From Phenylobacterium soli (GTDB lineage Bacteria; Pseudomonadota; Alphaproteobacteria; Caulobacterales; Caulobacteraceae), in the NCBI RefSeq assembly GCF_003254475.1, contig NZ_QFYQ01000002.1:326798-390797 (forward strand): a stretch of 64,000 nt of DNA, written 5' to 3'. The first letter of the stretch is position 1. Each line of letters starts with the position of its first letter. Position numbers and translations under genes: made by a program. Under the pieces are notes generated by a model that saw nothing but the letters and a program-made list of their open reading frames with translations, searched no databases and had not been told where the DNA came from. Of the stretch, positions 34,170 to 43,728 are shown one piece after another.

Positions 34170-34925
34170 ATGGCTGAGCCGCGCGTCGACTTCATCATCG
34201 CAGGGGTCCAGAAGGCCGGGACCACGGCCCTGTTCGACTACCTGGCCGAGGCTCCGGAGGTCTCCCTGTCGCGCGAGAAGGAGACCCACTTCTTCGACGA
34301 CGACGAGCGAGACTGGGCGCGGCCGGACTATGCCGATTACCACGCCCTGTTCGCCCCGCCGGACGGGCGCCCGCGCGGGGAAGCGACGCCGATCTACCTC
34401 TATTGGCCCAACGCGCTGGAGCGCATCCGGGCCTACAACCCGGCGATGAAGCTGATCGTCGTGCTGCGCGACCCGGTGCAGCGGGCGTGGTCGCACTGGC
34501 GGATGGAATACGCCCGCGGCTGGGAAACCCAGCCCTTCGCCTGGTGCGTCCGCCAGGGGCGGATGCGGCTGTTCGACAGCCCTCTCCCCGACGCGCCCTG
34601 GGGCTTCCACCGCGCCTTCTCCTATGTGGAGCGCGGCTTCTACGGCGAGCAGATGGAGCGGCTGTTCGGCCTCTTCCCGAAGGAGCAGGTGCTGGCGCTG
34701 AAGGCCGAGACGCTGCAGGCGGACCCGACATCGGTGCTGGCCGAGGTGCGCCGTTTCCTGAGCCTTCCGCCCGCCACGGCGGCTGTGGAGCCGCGGGCCG
34801 TGCACGTGGGCCGGGAGATGGACTACGGGTCCGAATTGACGGACGAGGACATCGTGTTCCTGCGTCGGATCTACGCCCGCGACCAGGCGCGGCTGGCGTC
34901 CCTGACCGGGATCGGCTTCGACTGA
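34170..34925 (+). CDS. PAPS-dependent sulfotransferase
   Basis: 251 aa. The 5'-phosphosulfate loop is FIIAGVQKAGTTALFDYL (residues 7-24) and the 3'-phosphate site VVLRDPVQRAWSHW (about 95-108). This heparan-sulfate-type NodH/HS group sulfates carbohydrates. GGGGA about 8 bases before the ATG at 34170. Divergent from the CDP-sugar operon and inside the glycan locus, so a sulfated polysaccharide or lipid-linked sugar is the likely target. Codon use is like its neighbours. Confidence 0.85.
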   Translation: MAEPRVDFIIAGVQKAGTTALFDYLAEAPEVSLSREKETHFFDDDERDWARPDYADYHALFAPPDGRPRGEATPIYLYWPNALERIRAYNPAMKLIVVLRDPVQRAWSHWRMEYARGWETQPFAWCVRQGRMRLFDSPLPDAPWGFHRAFSYVERGFYGEQMERLFGLFPKEQVLALKAETLQADPTSVLAEVRRFLSLPPATAAVEPRAVHVGREMDYGSELTDEDIVFLRRIYARDQARLASLTGIGFD

Positions 34926-35155
34926 GGATGTAACCGACGATCCGCCTGGACCCGGCCGGGCGCCCGGTTTGGGCGGCGTTCATGGCCAAGTTGCGCAATC
35001 GTGATGAGGGATTCCCTTTCGCGCAGCAGAGCTTTGCGTTAGAAGTACGAGGTCAGCCTAGCTCTCCATGGCTGTGTCGCTTTGGCCGGGCGGTGGAACC
35101 TGAGTTCGCCGCCCGGCCGCTTGCGTTTTGGGGGCTGAGTTTCCCCCCGCCAATC
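34926..35155. other. 230-base intergenic region, no gene recognised
   Basis: Lies between the 3' ends of the sulfotransferase and of the minus-strand glycosyltransferase. No convincing ORF or RNA gene. A GGGGG-N8-CCCCC hairpin at about 35130-35149 has neither a U-tract in the plus direction nor in the minus direction, so it is not a clear terminator. Confidence 0.4.
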
Positions 35156-36811
35156 TCAGTCTTCAGCCAGGGTGACCACGCCGTAGCGGGCGAGCCACAG
35201 GACGCCGCGGGCGACGTAGCCGCGCCGGTCGGGCGCCGCCACCTGGGCCAGCTCCGCCACCGTCGCCACGCCCTTCTGGCCGAGGATGGCCAGCATCGTC
35301 TCCACCTCGTCGAGGGTCGGGCGATGGAAGCCGCTGTAGGAGACGATCGGCGACTCCAGCAGCGGCTTGGCGAGGTCCCAGCTCATGCCGGGCGCGAGCC
35401 GCACCGGGCTGCGCGCCGTGACGTGCCGCGAGGGATAGCTCTGGAAGAGGGTGAAGGGGTCCGGGCGGTAGGGATTGTCGCGGGTGCGCGGCTCTGGCGG
35501 GGCCGCCAGGCGGCGGGCGTTCTGCTCGGCCCAGAGCGCCTGGTATTGCGGGATGACGGCGGCCCAGTCGAACACCTCGCGGGCGCGGACCTTGGCCGCC
35601 TCACCCATCTGGCGACGCAGCTCCGGCTGCTCGACGAGGGCGGCGATACAGGTCTCCGCCTCGGCATAGTCGATGGCCGTGAACTGGGCGGCCGCGCCCA
35701 CATAGTTGTCGTAGTTGAGCCAGTTGTTGGCGAACCAGTAGGCGAGATCGCCGCCCTCGCCGGGCGGCGGAGCGATGGTCGGCACGCGGAAGCCGTCGAC
35801 GCCGTGGCGGACCGTATCCTTGTAGCCGTCCCAGTCGGTCACGACGCAGGGCAGGCCGGCGGCCATGGCCTCGATCGGCGTCAGGCCGAAGGTCTCCTGG
35901 ATGTTATCGGAGAAGCTGATGAAGAAGTCGGCCACCGACCAGATTGAGAAGCGGACGTCCGGCGGACGGCCATCGACGCTGCGATAGAGGACCGACGGGC
36001 AGAGGGCCCGCGTCTGCTCGTGGTAGGCCTGCTCTTCCTTCGGGTTGGGCGACCACCCGGCGTTGACCCAGCAGATGGGGCGGCCCGTGCGTTTGGCGGC
36101 GCGCTCCAGGGCGATGGCCATGAGCGCCGGGTTCATCTTCGCGCGGATGTTGAAACGGCCGACGAAGAGCGCCACCACGGCGTCGTCGGGGATGGCGAGG
36201 CGCTCGCGCCAGGCCTTGCGGTGCTCCGGCGAGGTGGAGAAGTCCTCGGTGTTGACGCCGAGCGGGATGGTGACGCGCATGGGCTCAGGCCGGCGGCGCG
36301 GGCCGCGCTCGGCGTCCAGGTAGTCGCGCATCATGGAGAGCTGGGTCTCGACGGCGTGGCGCACCGCCTCGGAGGTGCAGATCAGGGCGTCGAAGCTCTC
36401 GGTGGGCGCCACCAGCATGTCGGCGAGCGCCTGCATGACCCGATCGGTGGCGGTCGTGTGGGTGATGCCGCAGATCGCGTAGGTGCGCGAGCCGAATGGA
36501 CGGCGCAGCCATGACTCGTTGGTCAGCGAGGGCATCGGCACGTTCAGCACCCCGACCTCGCCGAGGCCGGAGCGGTTGGTCTGGGGGATCCAGCTGATCG
36601 GCTTCTTCGGCGCCTCGACCCGCTCGAGGAGGGCCTGAAGCTCGTTCATCGGGCGACCGGCGACGTTCCAGAAGTAGTAGCGGTCCACCTCGGCGTGGCG
36701 GAGGTAGCCGCGCAGGAAGCTCTCGCCGGCCGAGATCCGGCCCAGCAGCTCGGGGCCGCTGGTGTCGTAGCCGTTGGGATGGAGGTAGAGGGCCGCGTTC
36801 GACATGGCCAT
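35156..36811 (-). CDS. Glycosyltransferase, GT4-type, with C-terminal extension
   Basis: 551 aa (549 if started at the ATG at 36805). N-terminal half unusual (LYLHPNGYDTSGPELLGRIS), then the GT-B C-terminal lobe: VTIPLGVNTEDF, ALFVGRFNIRAKMNPALM, and the nucleotide-sugar site FSDNIQETFGLTPIEAMAAG (E-x7-E). The last ~110 residues (after PYRPDPFTLF) form a separate part resembling a small winged helix: DEVETMLAILGQKGVATVAEL. No signal peptide. Downstream of the RTX gene terminator, so probably its own unit. Confidence 0.82.
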   Translation of the reverse strand: MAMSNAALYLHPNGYDTSGPELLGRISAGESFLRGYLRHAEVDRYYFWNVAGRPMNELQALLERVEAPKKPISWIPQTNRSGLGEVGVLNVPMPSLTNESWLRRPFGSRTYAICGITHTTATDRVMQALADMLVAPTESFDALICTSEAVRHAVETQLSMMRDYLDAERGPRRRPEPMRVTIPLGVNTEDFSTSPEHRKAWRERLAIPDDAVVALFVGRFNIRAKMNPALMAIALERAAKRTGRPICWVNAGWSPNPKEEQAYHEQTRALCPSVLYRSVDGRPPDVRFSIWSVADFFISFSDNIQETFGLTPIEAMAAGLPCVVTDWDGYKDTVRHGVDGFRVPTIAPPPGEGGDLAYWFANNWLNYDNYVGAAAQFTAIDYAEAETCIAALVEQPELRRQMGEAAKVRAREVFDWAAVIPQYQALWAEQNARRLAAPPEPRTRDNPYRPDPFTLFQSYPSRHVTARSPVRLAPGMSWDLAKPLLESPIVSYSGFHRPTLDEVETMLAILGQKGVATVAELAQVAAPDRRGYVARGVLWLARYGVVTLAED

Positions 36812-36845
36812 GGCTCTAGCGGCGCCGGTGCGGCCGCGAAAGGCC

Positions 36846-36878
36846 CAAAAACAAAAGGGCCGCCCCGAAGGGCGGCCC
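36846..36878 (-). terminator. Rho-independent terminator of the RTX gene
   Basis: Minus strand: a perfect 9-bp stem (36878-36870 with 36865-36857) and a 4-base loop, then a T-rich tail (TTTTGTTTTT) from 36856 to 36847. It lies 25 bases after the RTX stop. This is the clearest classical terminator in the window and suggests a highly transcribed gene. Confidence 0.92.
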
Positions 36879-36902
36879 CCGTAGTTCCGTCTGAGCCGAG
36901 GC

Positions 36903-38933
36903 TTAGACGAGGTTGGTGTAGTGGATGTCGGCCAGCGAGCGGCCGATCAGAACCACCGCGTCATCCGACGCGTCGAGCGCGTTGGTGGCCGTGGCGTGGG
37001 TGTCGGCGAAGACCACCACGTCGTTGCCCACCTGCACCGCGACGAACTCAACGCCTTGGCCGAACTTGCCGTTGGCGTAGGTCGTGGCCGCCGCGTAGTC
37101 CGACGCCGTGAAGGAGGCGTCGAAGTTCAGCGCGGTGGCCGTCGAGGTGAAGCCCGTCCCGGTGAAGTGCAGGACGTCGACCGGGGTCGCCTGCGTGCCA
37201 CCCGTCCAGTCCATGATGCGGTCTTGCGAACCGATCACGTTGTTCGACTCGTTGTCGGCGAAGTTGAACGTGTCGCTGCCCGCACCACCGGTGAGGACGT
37301 CGGTGCCGCCAGCGCCGGTGATCTGGTCGTTGCCGTCACCGCCGAGGATGGTGTCGTTGCCGGCGGTGCCGGTCACGACGTCAGCACCCGCACCCGCGTC
37401 GACGTAGCCGGTCGTGCCGCCCGTCAGGACGATCGTGTCCGCGCCATCGCCAGCCGAGATGCTGTCGTTGCCGGTGCCCGAGAGGGTGATCTGGTCGATA
37501 CCAGCGCCCGACGAGACCGTGTGCTCACCGTTGCCGGTGGCGGAGATCACGTCGTTACCCGCGCCGGCCGTGATCGACAGGTTCGAGTTGCCGGTGCCGC
37601 CGAAGGTGTTGTTGCCTTCGCCCAGGTCCACCGTGCTCTTGGTGCCGCCAGCGGCCAGGATGACCGTGTCGTCACCAGCGCCGGCGCTGATGGTGTCGTT
37701 GCCGGAGCCAGCCGTGGTGTCGCTGATGCTGACGCCCGTGTTGTGGACGATCAGGTCGTTGCCATCACCACCGGTGAGGACGTTGTTCGACGCACCCGCC
37801 GCGTTGATCCAGATCGAGTCCGCGCCCGTGCCGCCGTCGACGGAGTTGTCGCCGCCGGAGGTGGAGAGCGAGTCGGCGCCGTCGCCACCCAGGAGGGTGT
37901 CGTTGCCGGTGCCGGTGGCCGTGATCGTGTCGTTGCCGAGGTCGCCCGAGAAGTAGAGCGACTGCGAGTTCGACGCGAAGACGATCGAGTCGTTGCCAGC
38001 GCCGCCGGCGACGGTCGCGCCCTTAGCGAAGGTCGTGCCCGCCGACGCGGTGATGGTGTCGTCGCCGGCGTTGCCGTTGATCGACACGGCCTTGGTGAAG
38101 GCGCCGCCGGTGATGACGATGCTGTCAGCGCCGTCGCCGCCGTGGATCGTGCCGCCGCCGGTCATGGCGCCGGTGGTGATCGTGTCGGCGTCGTTGCCGC
38201 CGTCGACGTTCACGTTGCCGGCCGTCGTGCCGAGGACGATCGAGTCGGTGCCGTCGCCGCCGGAAACGGTGTCGTCACCGCCGACCGAGGCCACGATCGA
38301 GTCGTTGCCGAGGTCGCCCTGCAGCCAGTCGTTGCCGAGGCCGCCGGTGATGATGTCGTTGCCTTGACCGCCGAGCAGCGTGTTCGAGTCGCTGGCCGTG
38401 GCGCCCGTGGCGTAGAGGATGTCATCGCCCTTGTTGCCGTTGGCGCGGTTCGAGCCGTCGCCCACGTCGATGGTGTCGTTGTCGCCGCCGCCGTAGACGG
38501 TGTCAGCGCCAGCGCCGCCGGTCAGGATGTCGTTGCCGGTGTTGCCCTGCAGCACGTCGTTGCCGTTGCCGCCGGTCAGGACGTCGTCGCCCAGATCGCC
38601 GAACATGGCGTCGTTGGTCGCACCGAAGGTCGCGGTGTCGGCAGTGCCGAGACCGACGAGCAGCTTCGAGGAATCCGGGAAGATGAAGTCGCTCTCGCCC
38701 AGGATGCCCGTGCCGAACGTCACCGATTGACCCGTCACCAGGTCCTTGATGGTGGCGCCGGACACCGAGATCGAACCGGTCGAGGTCGCGCTCGGCGGGA
38801 TCGAGGTGGTGGTGAAGGTCACCTGCACCGCCGAGGCGTGCGAGGTGGAGTTGCTGAAGACGATCTGGTCAGTGCTGGCGTTGTAGGACGCCGCCTGAGC
38901 CGTGGTCATCGTCTCAAAAGTGTAAGTCGCCAT
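36903..38933 (-). CDS. RTX calcium-binding secreted protein (candidate surface-layer/matrix protein)
   Basis: 676 aa, no signal peptide, no cysteine, very rich in Gly, Asp, Asn, Thr and Ala, acidic. Residues 1-110 are a non-repeat beta-type N-terminal part ([19 protein letters not shown]). From about 111 to 556 come about thirty nonapeptide-like repeats of the GGxGxDxhx type ([17 protein letters not shown]). Residues 557-676 are the C-terminal export tail (ending [20 protein letters not shown]). Type I secretion is expected, with the transporter encoded directly upstream. RsaA of Caulobacter has a similar locus, but RsaA's long N-terminal LPS-binding half is absent here. GGAGA precedes the ATG; a strong terminator follows. 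Confidence 0.9.
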   Translation of the reverse strand: MATYTFETMTTAQAASYNASTDQIVFSNSTSHASAVQVTFTTTSIPPSATSTGSISVSGATIKDLVTGQSVTFGTGILGESDFIFPDSSKLLVGLGTADTATFGATNDAMFGDLGDDVLTGGNGNDVLQGNTGNDILTGGAGADTVYGGGDNDTIDVGDGSNRANGNKGDDILYATGATASDSNTLLGGQGNDIITGGLGNDWLQGDLGNDSIVASVGGDDTVSGGDGTDSIVLGTTAGNVNVDGGNDADTITTGAMTGGGTIHGGDGADSIVITGGAFTKAVSINGNAGDDTITASAGTTFAKGATVAGGAGNDSIVFASNSQSLYFSGDLGNDTITATGTGNDTLLGGDGADSLSTSGGDNSVDGGTGADSIWINAAGASNNVLTGGDGNDLIVHNTGVSISDTTAGSGNDTISAGAGDDTVILAAGGTKSTVDLGEGNNTFGGTGNSNLSITAGAGNDVISATGNGEHTVSSGAGIDQITLSGTGNDSISAGDGADTIVLTGGTTGYVDAGAGADVVTGTAGNDTILGGDGNDQITGAGGTDVLTGGAGSDTFNFADNESNNVIGSQDRIMDWTGGTQATPVDVLHFTGTGFTSTATALNFDASFTASDYAAATTYANGKFGQGVEFVAVQVGNDVVVFADTHATATNALDASDDAVVLIGRSLADIHYTNLV

Positions 38934-39141
38934 TAGTCTCTCCAGTCTGTGTCACACGGACCCCGGCACGCCTGACCCCCAAAGCTTGGAGCGGTCCCAG
39001 CGATCCATCTCCCCCAACGCCGTAGCATGGCTGCGGCGCAGGTTAAACGAGCCCGAGTGAAGACGTATCGGAACCGTGCAATTTGCGCAACACCTATTAG
39101 GTGCGGCAGGACGGCGCCCGATCCATCGTTTCCCGAGGCGG
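38934..39141 (-). promoter_or_regulatory. RTX promoter region with two adjacent palindromes
   Basis: 208-base gap before the RTX start. It contains CACCTATTAGGTG (39091-39103), a perfect 6-1-6 dyad, directly preceded by the 8-base palindrome TTGCGCAA (39083-39090). They sit 150-170 bases upstream of the RTX ATG. A weak -35-like TTGCGC and -10-like GATACG follow on the minus strand. Probably an operator/promoter for the RTX gene; the binding protein is unknown. Confidence 0.5.
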
Positions 39142-40515
39142 TTACTGCTCGTGGAAGGCGTGGTGGATGGTGTCGGTGATCGGGGTGATCAGGAAGCCCA
39201 TCAGGGTGCGATCGCCGGTCTTGATCATGGCCGTGGCGGTCATGCCGGGGGTCACCTTCACGTTCTTCTCGAGCCCCTTCATGTCCTTCGGATCGATGCG
39301 GACATCGGCCCGATAGAAGCCCATGCCGGTCTTCTCGTTGGTGATCCGATCGGCGGAAACGACCACTACCTTGCCGGGAAGCGGGCTGTTCCATCGCGGA
39401 TTGGGACCCACGAGTCGCACCTGGGCGTCCATGCCCACGTGGACCTGGTCGATGTCCTCGGGCTTGACCATCACCGTCACCATGAGCGGCGAGTTGGAAG
39501 GCACGATGTCCATCAGGACCTGGCCGCCGCCGACGACGGCGCCCGGGGTGAACTGGGTGAGGTTGAAGACGTAGCCGTCCACCGGCGCGCGGGCGACGGT
39601 GCCCTCGAGCGCGGCCTTGGCGGCCACCAGCTTCGGCAGCACCTCCTCGAGCTTAGACTGGCTGTCGCGCAGCTGCTCGGCCGCCTGGCTCTGGCGCTGG
39701 TCGCGCAGCGAGGCGAGCTGCATGCGCGTCTCGCCCATCTGCTGGTGCAGGCGCGCCATGTCGGCGACGAGCGACCCCCGGCGGCCGCCGAGATCGGCGA
39801 TCTGGCGCTGGTAGGCGAGGATCCGCGTCTTCGGCGCATAGCCCTTCTCGTAGAGGGGCATGAAGCTGGTCATCTCGTCCACGAGCAGCTTCCGCTGCTC
39901 GTCGGTGGAGGTCAGCTGGGCCTGGTCGCCCTGGACCTGATTCTGGATCTGGTCGAGGCGCTGCTGCAGCACCTGCGACTGGCTCTGGAAGAGCTGCAGG
40001 CGGCTGGTGAACAAGAAATCCTGGTCGCGCATCATGCCGGCGACCTGCGGATCGCCGGCGCGGCTGGTGAGCTCGGGCGGGAACTGGACGGCGGGGCGAT
40101 TCGTCGCCTCGGCGCTCAGCCGGGCGGCCGCGCTCATCAGGCTGTCGGCCTGATTCTGCAGAATGGCGACGGTCGCCTTGGGCTCGGTGTCGTCGAACAC
40201 GATCAGCGGCTGGCCGGCGCGGACCAGCTGACCTTCCTTGACGAGGATCTGCTTCACCGTCGCGGCGTCGCGGTGATTGATCGTCTTGCGATTGGCCTCG
40301 ACGGTCACCTGGCCGGGCGCGGTGATGCCGGACGCCAGCGGCGTCAGCGAGGCCCACAGGCCCAGGCCGACCACCATGGTGCCGATGATCGCCGCGCCGA
40401 CGAGCATCGGACGGCGAAGTCGCTGCTCGAGCCGCGGATCGAGCGGCGTGGTGTCGTCGCCGCCGAAGGTGGGGGCGACGTAGGTGGAGCGGACGGGTCC
40501 GATCTCGAGCTTCAT
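39142..40515 (-). CDS. HlyD/PrtE-type membrane fusion protein of type I secretion system
   Basis: 457 aa. Short cytoplasmic N-terminus, one membrane helix (about 36-56, MLVGAAIIGTMVVGLGLWAS), then the biotinyl-lipoyl-like beta strands VKQILVKEGQLVRAGQPLIV, a long coiled coil (about 125-300, rich in Gln and Leu), and the returning beta-barrel with ARAPVDGYVFNLTQFTPGAV. The final RTGDRTLMGFLITP segment is the HlyD/AprE family end. Bridges the ABC exporter to a TolC-type outer-membrane channel, which is not encoded here. The start overlaps the ABC gene stop (ATGA), so the two are coupled. Confidence 0.92.
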   Translation of the reverse strand: MKLEIGPVRSTYVAPTFGGDDTTPLDPRLEQRLRRPMLVGAAIIGTMVVGLGLWASLTPLASGITAPGQVTVEANRKTINHRDAATVKQILVKEGQLVRAGQPLIVFDDTEPKATVAILQNQADSLMSAAARLSAEATNRPAVQFPPELTSRAGDPQVAGMMRDQDFLFTSRLQLFQSQSQVLQQRLDQIQNQVQGDQAQLTSTDEQRKLLVDEMTSFMPLYEKGYAPKTRILAYQRQIADLGGRRGSLVADMARLHQQMGETRMQLASLRDQRQSQAAEQLRDSQSKLEEVLPKLVAAKAALEGTVARAPVDGYVFNLTQFTPGAVVGGGQVLMDIVPSNSPLMVTVMVKPEDIDQVHVGMDAQVRLVGPNPRWNSPLPGKVVVVSADRITNEKTGMGFYRADVRIDPKDMKGLEKNVKVTPGMTATAMIKTGDRTLMGFLITPITDTIHHAFHEQ

Positions 40516-42239
40516 CGGCTGGCCTCGATCGAGCGAACATCGGCCGGTTTCATGACCCGGGCCATGACCTGGTCCTTGGGACCGAACAGATCGATTCGGC
40601 CGTCACGCAGCACCAGGAGCTTGTCGGCCGCGCGGAAGATGCCCGGCTTGTGAGCGATGACGACGATGGTCGAACCCTGGGCCTTCATGGCGTCGATGGC
40701 CGACATCAGCGCCGCCTCGCCCTCGGCGTCGAGGCTGGCGTTGGGCTCGTCGAGCACGATGAACGCCGGATCGCCGAGCAGGGCGCGGGCCAGGCCCACG
40801 CGTTGCCGCTGGCCGGCCGACAGCACCACGCCGCTCTCGCCGACGTCGGTGTCGTAGCCCTTGGGCATGCGCAGGATGAGCTCGTGGACGCCGGCCAGGG
40901 TGGCGGCCTTCACCACCTCCTCGTCGCTGACGCCTTCGCGGAAGCGGGCGATGTTGTCGCGGATGGTGCCGGAGAACAGCTCGGTGTCCTGCGGCAGGTA
41001 GCCGACGTAGCGGCCGAAGTCGGCGCGGTCCCAGGTGAAGACGTCGGCGCCGTCGAGGCGCACGGACCCGTTGATCGGCCGCCAGATGCCCATCAGCAGG
41101 CGGGCGAGCGTCGACTTGCCGGCGCCGGAGGGGCCGATGACGCCCAGCACTTCGCCCGGCTCGATCCGGAAGTTGATGTTGCCCAGGACCAGGCGCTGCA
41201 CGCCGTAGGGCGCGAAGTTGACGCCCTCGACGCTCAGCCGGCCGGTGGGCCGCGGCAGGGAGGTGGCCAGCACCGGCGGCTCGGCCTTCTCCAGCAGGGT
41301 CATCAGGCGGGCATGGGCCCGGGCCATGTTGTTGAGGGGCTCCCAGGTGCCGACGATGCGCTCGATCGGCTGCAGGGCGCGGGCGACCAGGATCATGTTG
41401 GCGAACAGCATGCCCTGGTGGATCTGGCCCTTGAGGATCAGGTAGGCGCCGACGGCGATGACCAGCACCTGAATGCCCATGCGCACCGCCTTGATGATGT
41501 CGGTGTACATGTTGGACTGCTCGGCCGCGGCGGCGCCGCGCTCGATGGTCACGGCGCGGTGGCGCGCCCAGGCGGCGCCGAGCGTCGGCAGCATGCCCAT
41601 GGCGCGCACGACCTCGCCGTTGCGCAGGGCCGCCTCGGTGAAGGCGTAGCTCTTCAACTGCGCGTCGTTGGCCTCGCGCGCCGGCGGGCGCACGGCCCGC
41701 TCCTGCATCAGGGCCAGGGCCAGCAGGCCGGCCCCGCCGAGCAGCGCCACCAGACCGACCAGGGGGTCGATCAGGAACAGCACGACGACGAAGACCGGGA
41801 TCCAGGGGAGGTCGAAGAAGGCCGCCGCGGCGACGCCGGTCAGGGTCTGGCGGAAGGTGTCGAGGTCACGCAGGGCCTGCGAGCGGGCGCTGGGATCGCC
41901 GCGCACGACGGCGTCGAACAGGCCCGAGAAGATTCGCCCCGAGACGCGCTGGTCCAGCACCACGCCATAGTTGATGAGGATGCGGGCGCGGAAGTCGTCG
42001 ATCGCGCTGGAGACGAAGAAGACGAAGATGGTGATCAGCGTCAGCAGCCACAGCGTGGCCTGGTTCTGGCTGATCATCACCCGCCCGTACACCTGGTAGG
42101 TGTAGAGCGGCAGCGCCAGATACAGGACGTTGGTGAAGAAGCTGAACACCGCGGCCACGATGAACGGCCGCTTGCCCTCGGCCAACGCGCGCGTGAGCAC
42201 GTTGTCGGGCTGATTGGTCATGAAAGTCAGGAACTTCAT
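40512..42239 (-). CDS. Type I secretion ABC exporter (PrtD/RsaD-like)
   Basis: 575 aa fused membrane/ATPase half-transporter. No N-terminal peptidase C39 or CLD domain, which fits RTX substrates with a C-terminal signal. Six membrane helices up to about residue 300; ATPase with Walker A GPSGAGKST (369-377), LSAGQRQRVGLARALLG signature, Walker B FIVLDEPNASLD and the H-loop VVIAHKPG. The H of the switch is followed by KP, as in PrtD. First gene of the exporter-RTX transcription direction; a CACAT-N7-ATGTG dyad lies 32-48 bases upstream of the start. Confidence 0.92.
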   Translation of the reverse strand: MKFLTFMTNQPDNVLTRALAEGKRPFIVAAVFSFFTNVLYLALPLYTYQVYGRVMISQNQATLWLLTLITIFVFFVSSAIDDFRARILINYGVVLDQRVSGRIFSGLFDAVVRGDPSARSQALRDLDTFRQTLTGVAAAAFFDLPWIPVFVVVLFLIDPLVGLVALLGGAGLLALALMQERAVRPPAREANDAQLKSYAFTEAALRNGEVVRAMGMLPTLGAAWARHRAVTIERGAAAAEQSNMYTDIIKAVRMGIQVLVIAVGAYLILKGQIHQGMLFANMILVARALQPIERIVGTWEPLNNMARAHARLMTLLEKAEPPVLATSLPRPTGRLSVEGVNFAPYGVQRLVLGNINFRIEPGEVLGVIGPSGAGKSTLARLLMGIWRPINGSVRLDGADVFTWDRADFGRYVGYLPQDTELFSGTIRDNIARFREGVSDEEVVKAATLAGVHELILRMPKGYDTDVGESGVVLSAGQRQRVGLARALLGDPAFIVLDEPNASLDAEGEAALMSAIDAMKAQGSTIVVIAHKPGIFRAADKLLVLRDGRIDLFGPKDQVMARVMKPADVRSIEASR

Positions 42240-42270
42240 TGCGGCGAGCCGTCCCGTACGTCCTCAGACC

Positions 42271-42287
42271 CACATTTAACTGATGTG
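42271..42287. promoter_or_regulatory. CACAT-N7-ATGTG inverted repeat upstream of the exporter gene
   Basis: 17-base dyad (CACATTTAACTGATGTG) in the 278-base gap before the type I exporter. The half-site resembles that of CRP/FNR-family regulators (TGTGA-like on the minus strand), but the spacing differs from the canonical 6 bases. The rest of this gap shows no ORF I can support. Confidence 0.45.
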
Positions 42288-42517
42288 AGCCGCGAAAGGG
42301 TGAACTCCGTTTGGCCGAGAAAGATCGGCCGCAATCTCGCGGGAACGCCCGGAGCGGGCGGAGAGATGCGCAGGCGTCCGAACGATGTCAATGACGGATC
42401 GGTTCGGCGGCGCCGGCCTCGACGCGATGTGGAATAACGTCCCCATGCGGCGGCCCCTTCTACCCCGACTGTGGCCGATCCGTGGCGGCCTGAGGGCCGA
42501 GTTTCGCCGCCCGGGGA

Positions 42518-43726
42518 TCAACGCGGTTGGCGGCGCGCCCAGTGTTCCAGGGGCGTCAGGCCCTGCTCGACGATCTCCGGATTGGCCGCGAGATAGGCCG
42601 CGGTCGGCAGGCCGGGCCGGGCCTCGGTCACGGTCCAGGCGCCGCCCTGCAGGTAGTCGACGAGCGGATTGACGCGGGTCGGCAGCGCGGCGCCCCGCGC
42701 CTCCACATAGTGCGGCAGGTCGAACCAGGGGCCGGGGCTGCGGCCCTCGCGCGCGCCGGTGGCGAGGAAGTGGGTGAGCGGCTCGGTCCCGGCCTGGGCG
42801 ACGTCGCCGTTCTGCAGCAGGTACCAGGCCGGATCGAACAGCGGGTGGGGCGAGAAGCCCTTGCGCCAGCCGACGGTGAGATAGTGGACGAGGGCCGGAG
42901 CGTCCTTGGCCGACCGGCGGGCCTGCTTGCCGTACCAGACCGGATCGAACAGCGGATGGGGCGACAGGCCGCGCGAGGCGCCGACGCGCAGATAGTGTTC
43001 GAGCGGCGTCTCACCCGCCGCGATGTCGCCCGCGCCGGCGAGGTAGTGGGCGGAATCGAAGACCGGATGCGGCTCGCGCCCGCGCGCGGCGCCTTCCTTC
43101 ACGTAGTGCTCGAGGGCGGAGAGGCCGGTGGCGGCGAGCGCCTGGGCGTTCTGGCGGCGATACCAGGGGCCCTCGATCAGGGGATGAGGGCTGCGGTCCT
43201 CGCGCGCGCCGGACAGCAGGTAGTGGGCGAGCGGCGCGACGCGCGCGGCGGCGACGTCCGGATTGGCCGCCAGATACCAGGCCTGGTCGAAGAGCGTGGC
43301 GGGCTGGGCCGCCGGCTCCGGACCGCGCCGGGCGTAGGCGGCGATCGCCCCCAGGCTCCCGCCCCGCCATACGCCGGCGGCGGCGATTACCAGGGCCTGA
43401 CCCGGCGGGCCGAGGCGGGCGAGCGCCTGCTCGGCGAAGCGGGCCGGGCGATTGCGGCGGCGCAGGCGTCGGATCTCGGCCTCCGCCACATAGCGGCGCA
43501 GGGCGTCGCTGCGCAGGCCGGCGCGGGCCTCGTCCCGCGCCGCGAGGGCGGCCTCGAGCGCGCCCGTCAGCTCGGTCCGGGTCACCGCCTCCCGGATCTG
43601 GGCGTCCTGGGCGACGGCCTGGGTCGAGCGCAGGTGGTCGGCGAACTCGCCGACCTTGCCGATGAGCCGCGCCGCGGCGGCCTTGGCGGGACTTGAGGAC
43701 GCACCGGAGGAGAAGGAGGAGGCCAA
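42518..43726 (-). CDS. Protein with seven ~39-residue FD-x-x-WYL/NPDVA/HYL repeats
   Basis: 402 aa, TTG start two bases after the stop of the preceding gene. Residues 1-130 are charged and coiled-coil-like (DHLRSTQAVAQDAQ; RDEARAGLRSD) with a hydrophobic stretch near 115 (ALVIAAAGVW). The rest consists of seven repeats with the pattern F-D-x2-WYL-x3-NPDVA-x-AG-x2-PL-x-HYL-x2-G-x-REGRSPHPL. The same unit occurs twice in the gene at 44751-46340 and four times in the gene at 46337-48286. No catalytic residues recognised. I cannot name the family; a glycan-binding or protein-scaffold role in glycan assembly is a guess. Confidence 0.7.
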   Translation of the reverse strand: MASSFSSGASSSPAKAAAARLIGKVGEFADHLRSTQAVAQDAQIREAVTRTELTGALEAALAARDEARAGLRSDALRRYVAEAEIRRLRRRNRPARFAEQALARLGPPGQALVIAAAGVWRGGSLGAIAAYARRGPEPAAQPATLFDQAWYLAANPDVAAARVAPLAHYLLSGAREDRSPHPLIEGPWYRRQNAQALAATGLSALEHYVKEGAARGREPHPVFDSAHYLAGAGDIAAGETPLEHYLRVGASRGLSPHPLFDPVWYGKQARRSAKDAPALVHYLTVGWRKGFSPHPLFDPAWYLLQNGDVAQAGTEPLTHFLATGAREGRSPGPWFDLPHYVEARGAALPTRVNPLVDYLQGGAWTVTEARPGLPTAAYLAANPEIVEQGLTPLEHWARRQPR

Positions 43727-43728
43727 GC

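Noticed and set aside
35130..35149. GGGGG-N8-CCCCC hairpin as a terminator
   Set aside because: No U-run on either side in the direction of transcription.
36903..38933. RTX protein as a direct orthologue of Caulobacter RsaA
   Set aside because: Length is 676 against about 1026 residues and the N-terminal anchor domain of RsaA is missing; only RTX repeats and locus type agree.
36921..38936. 671-codon open frame on the plus strand opposite the RTX gene
   Set aside because: It mirrors the repeat periodicity of the RTX gene and has no ribosome site or domain; an antisense shadow of GC-rich repeat DNA.
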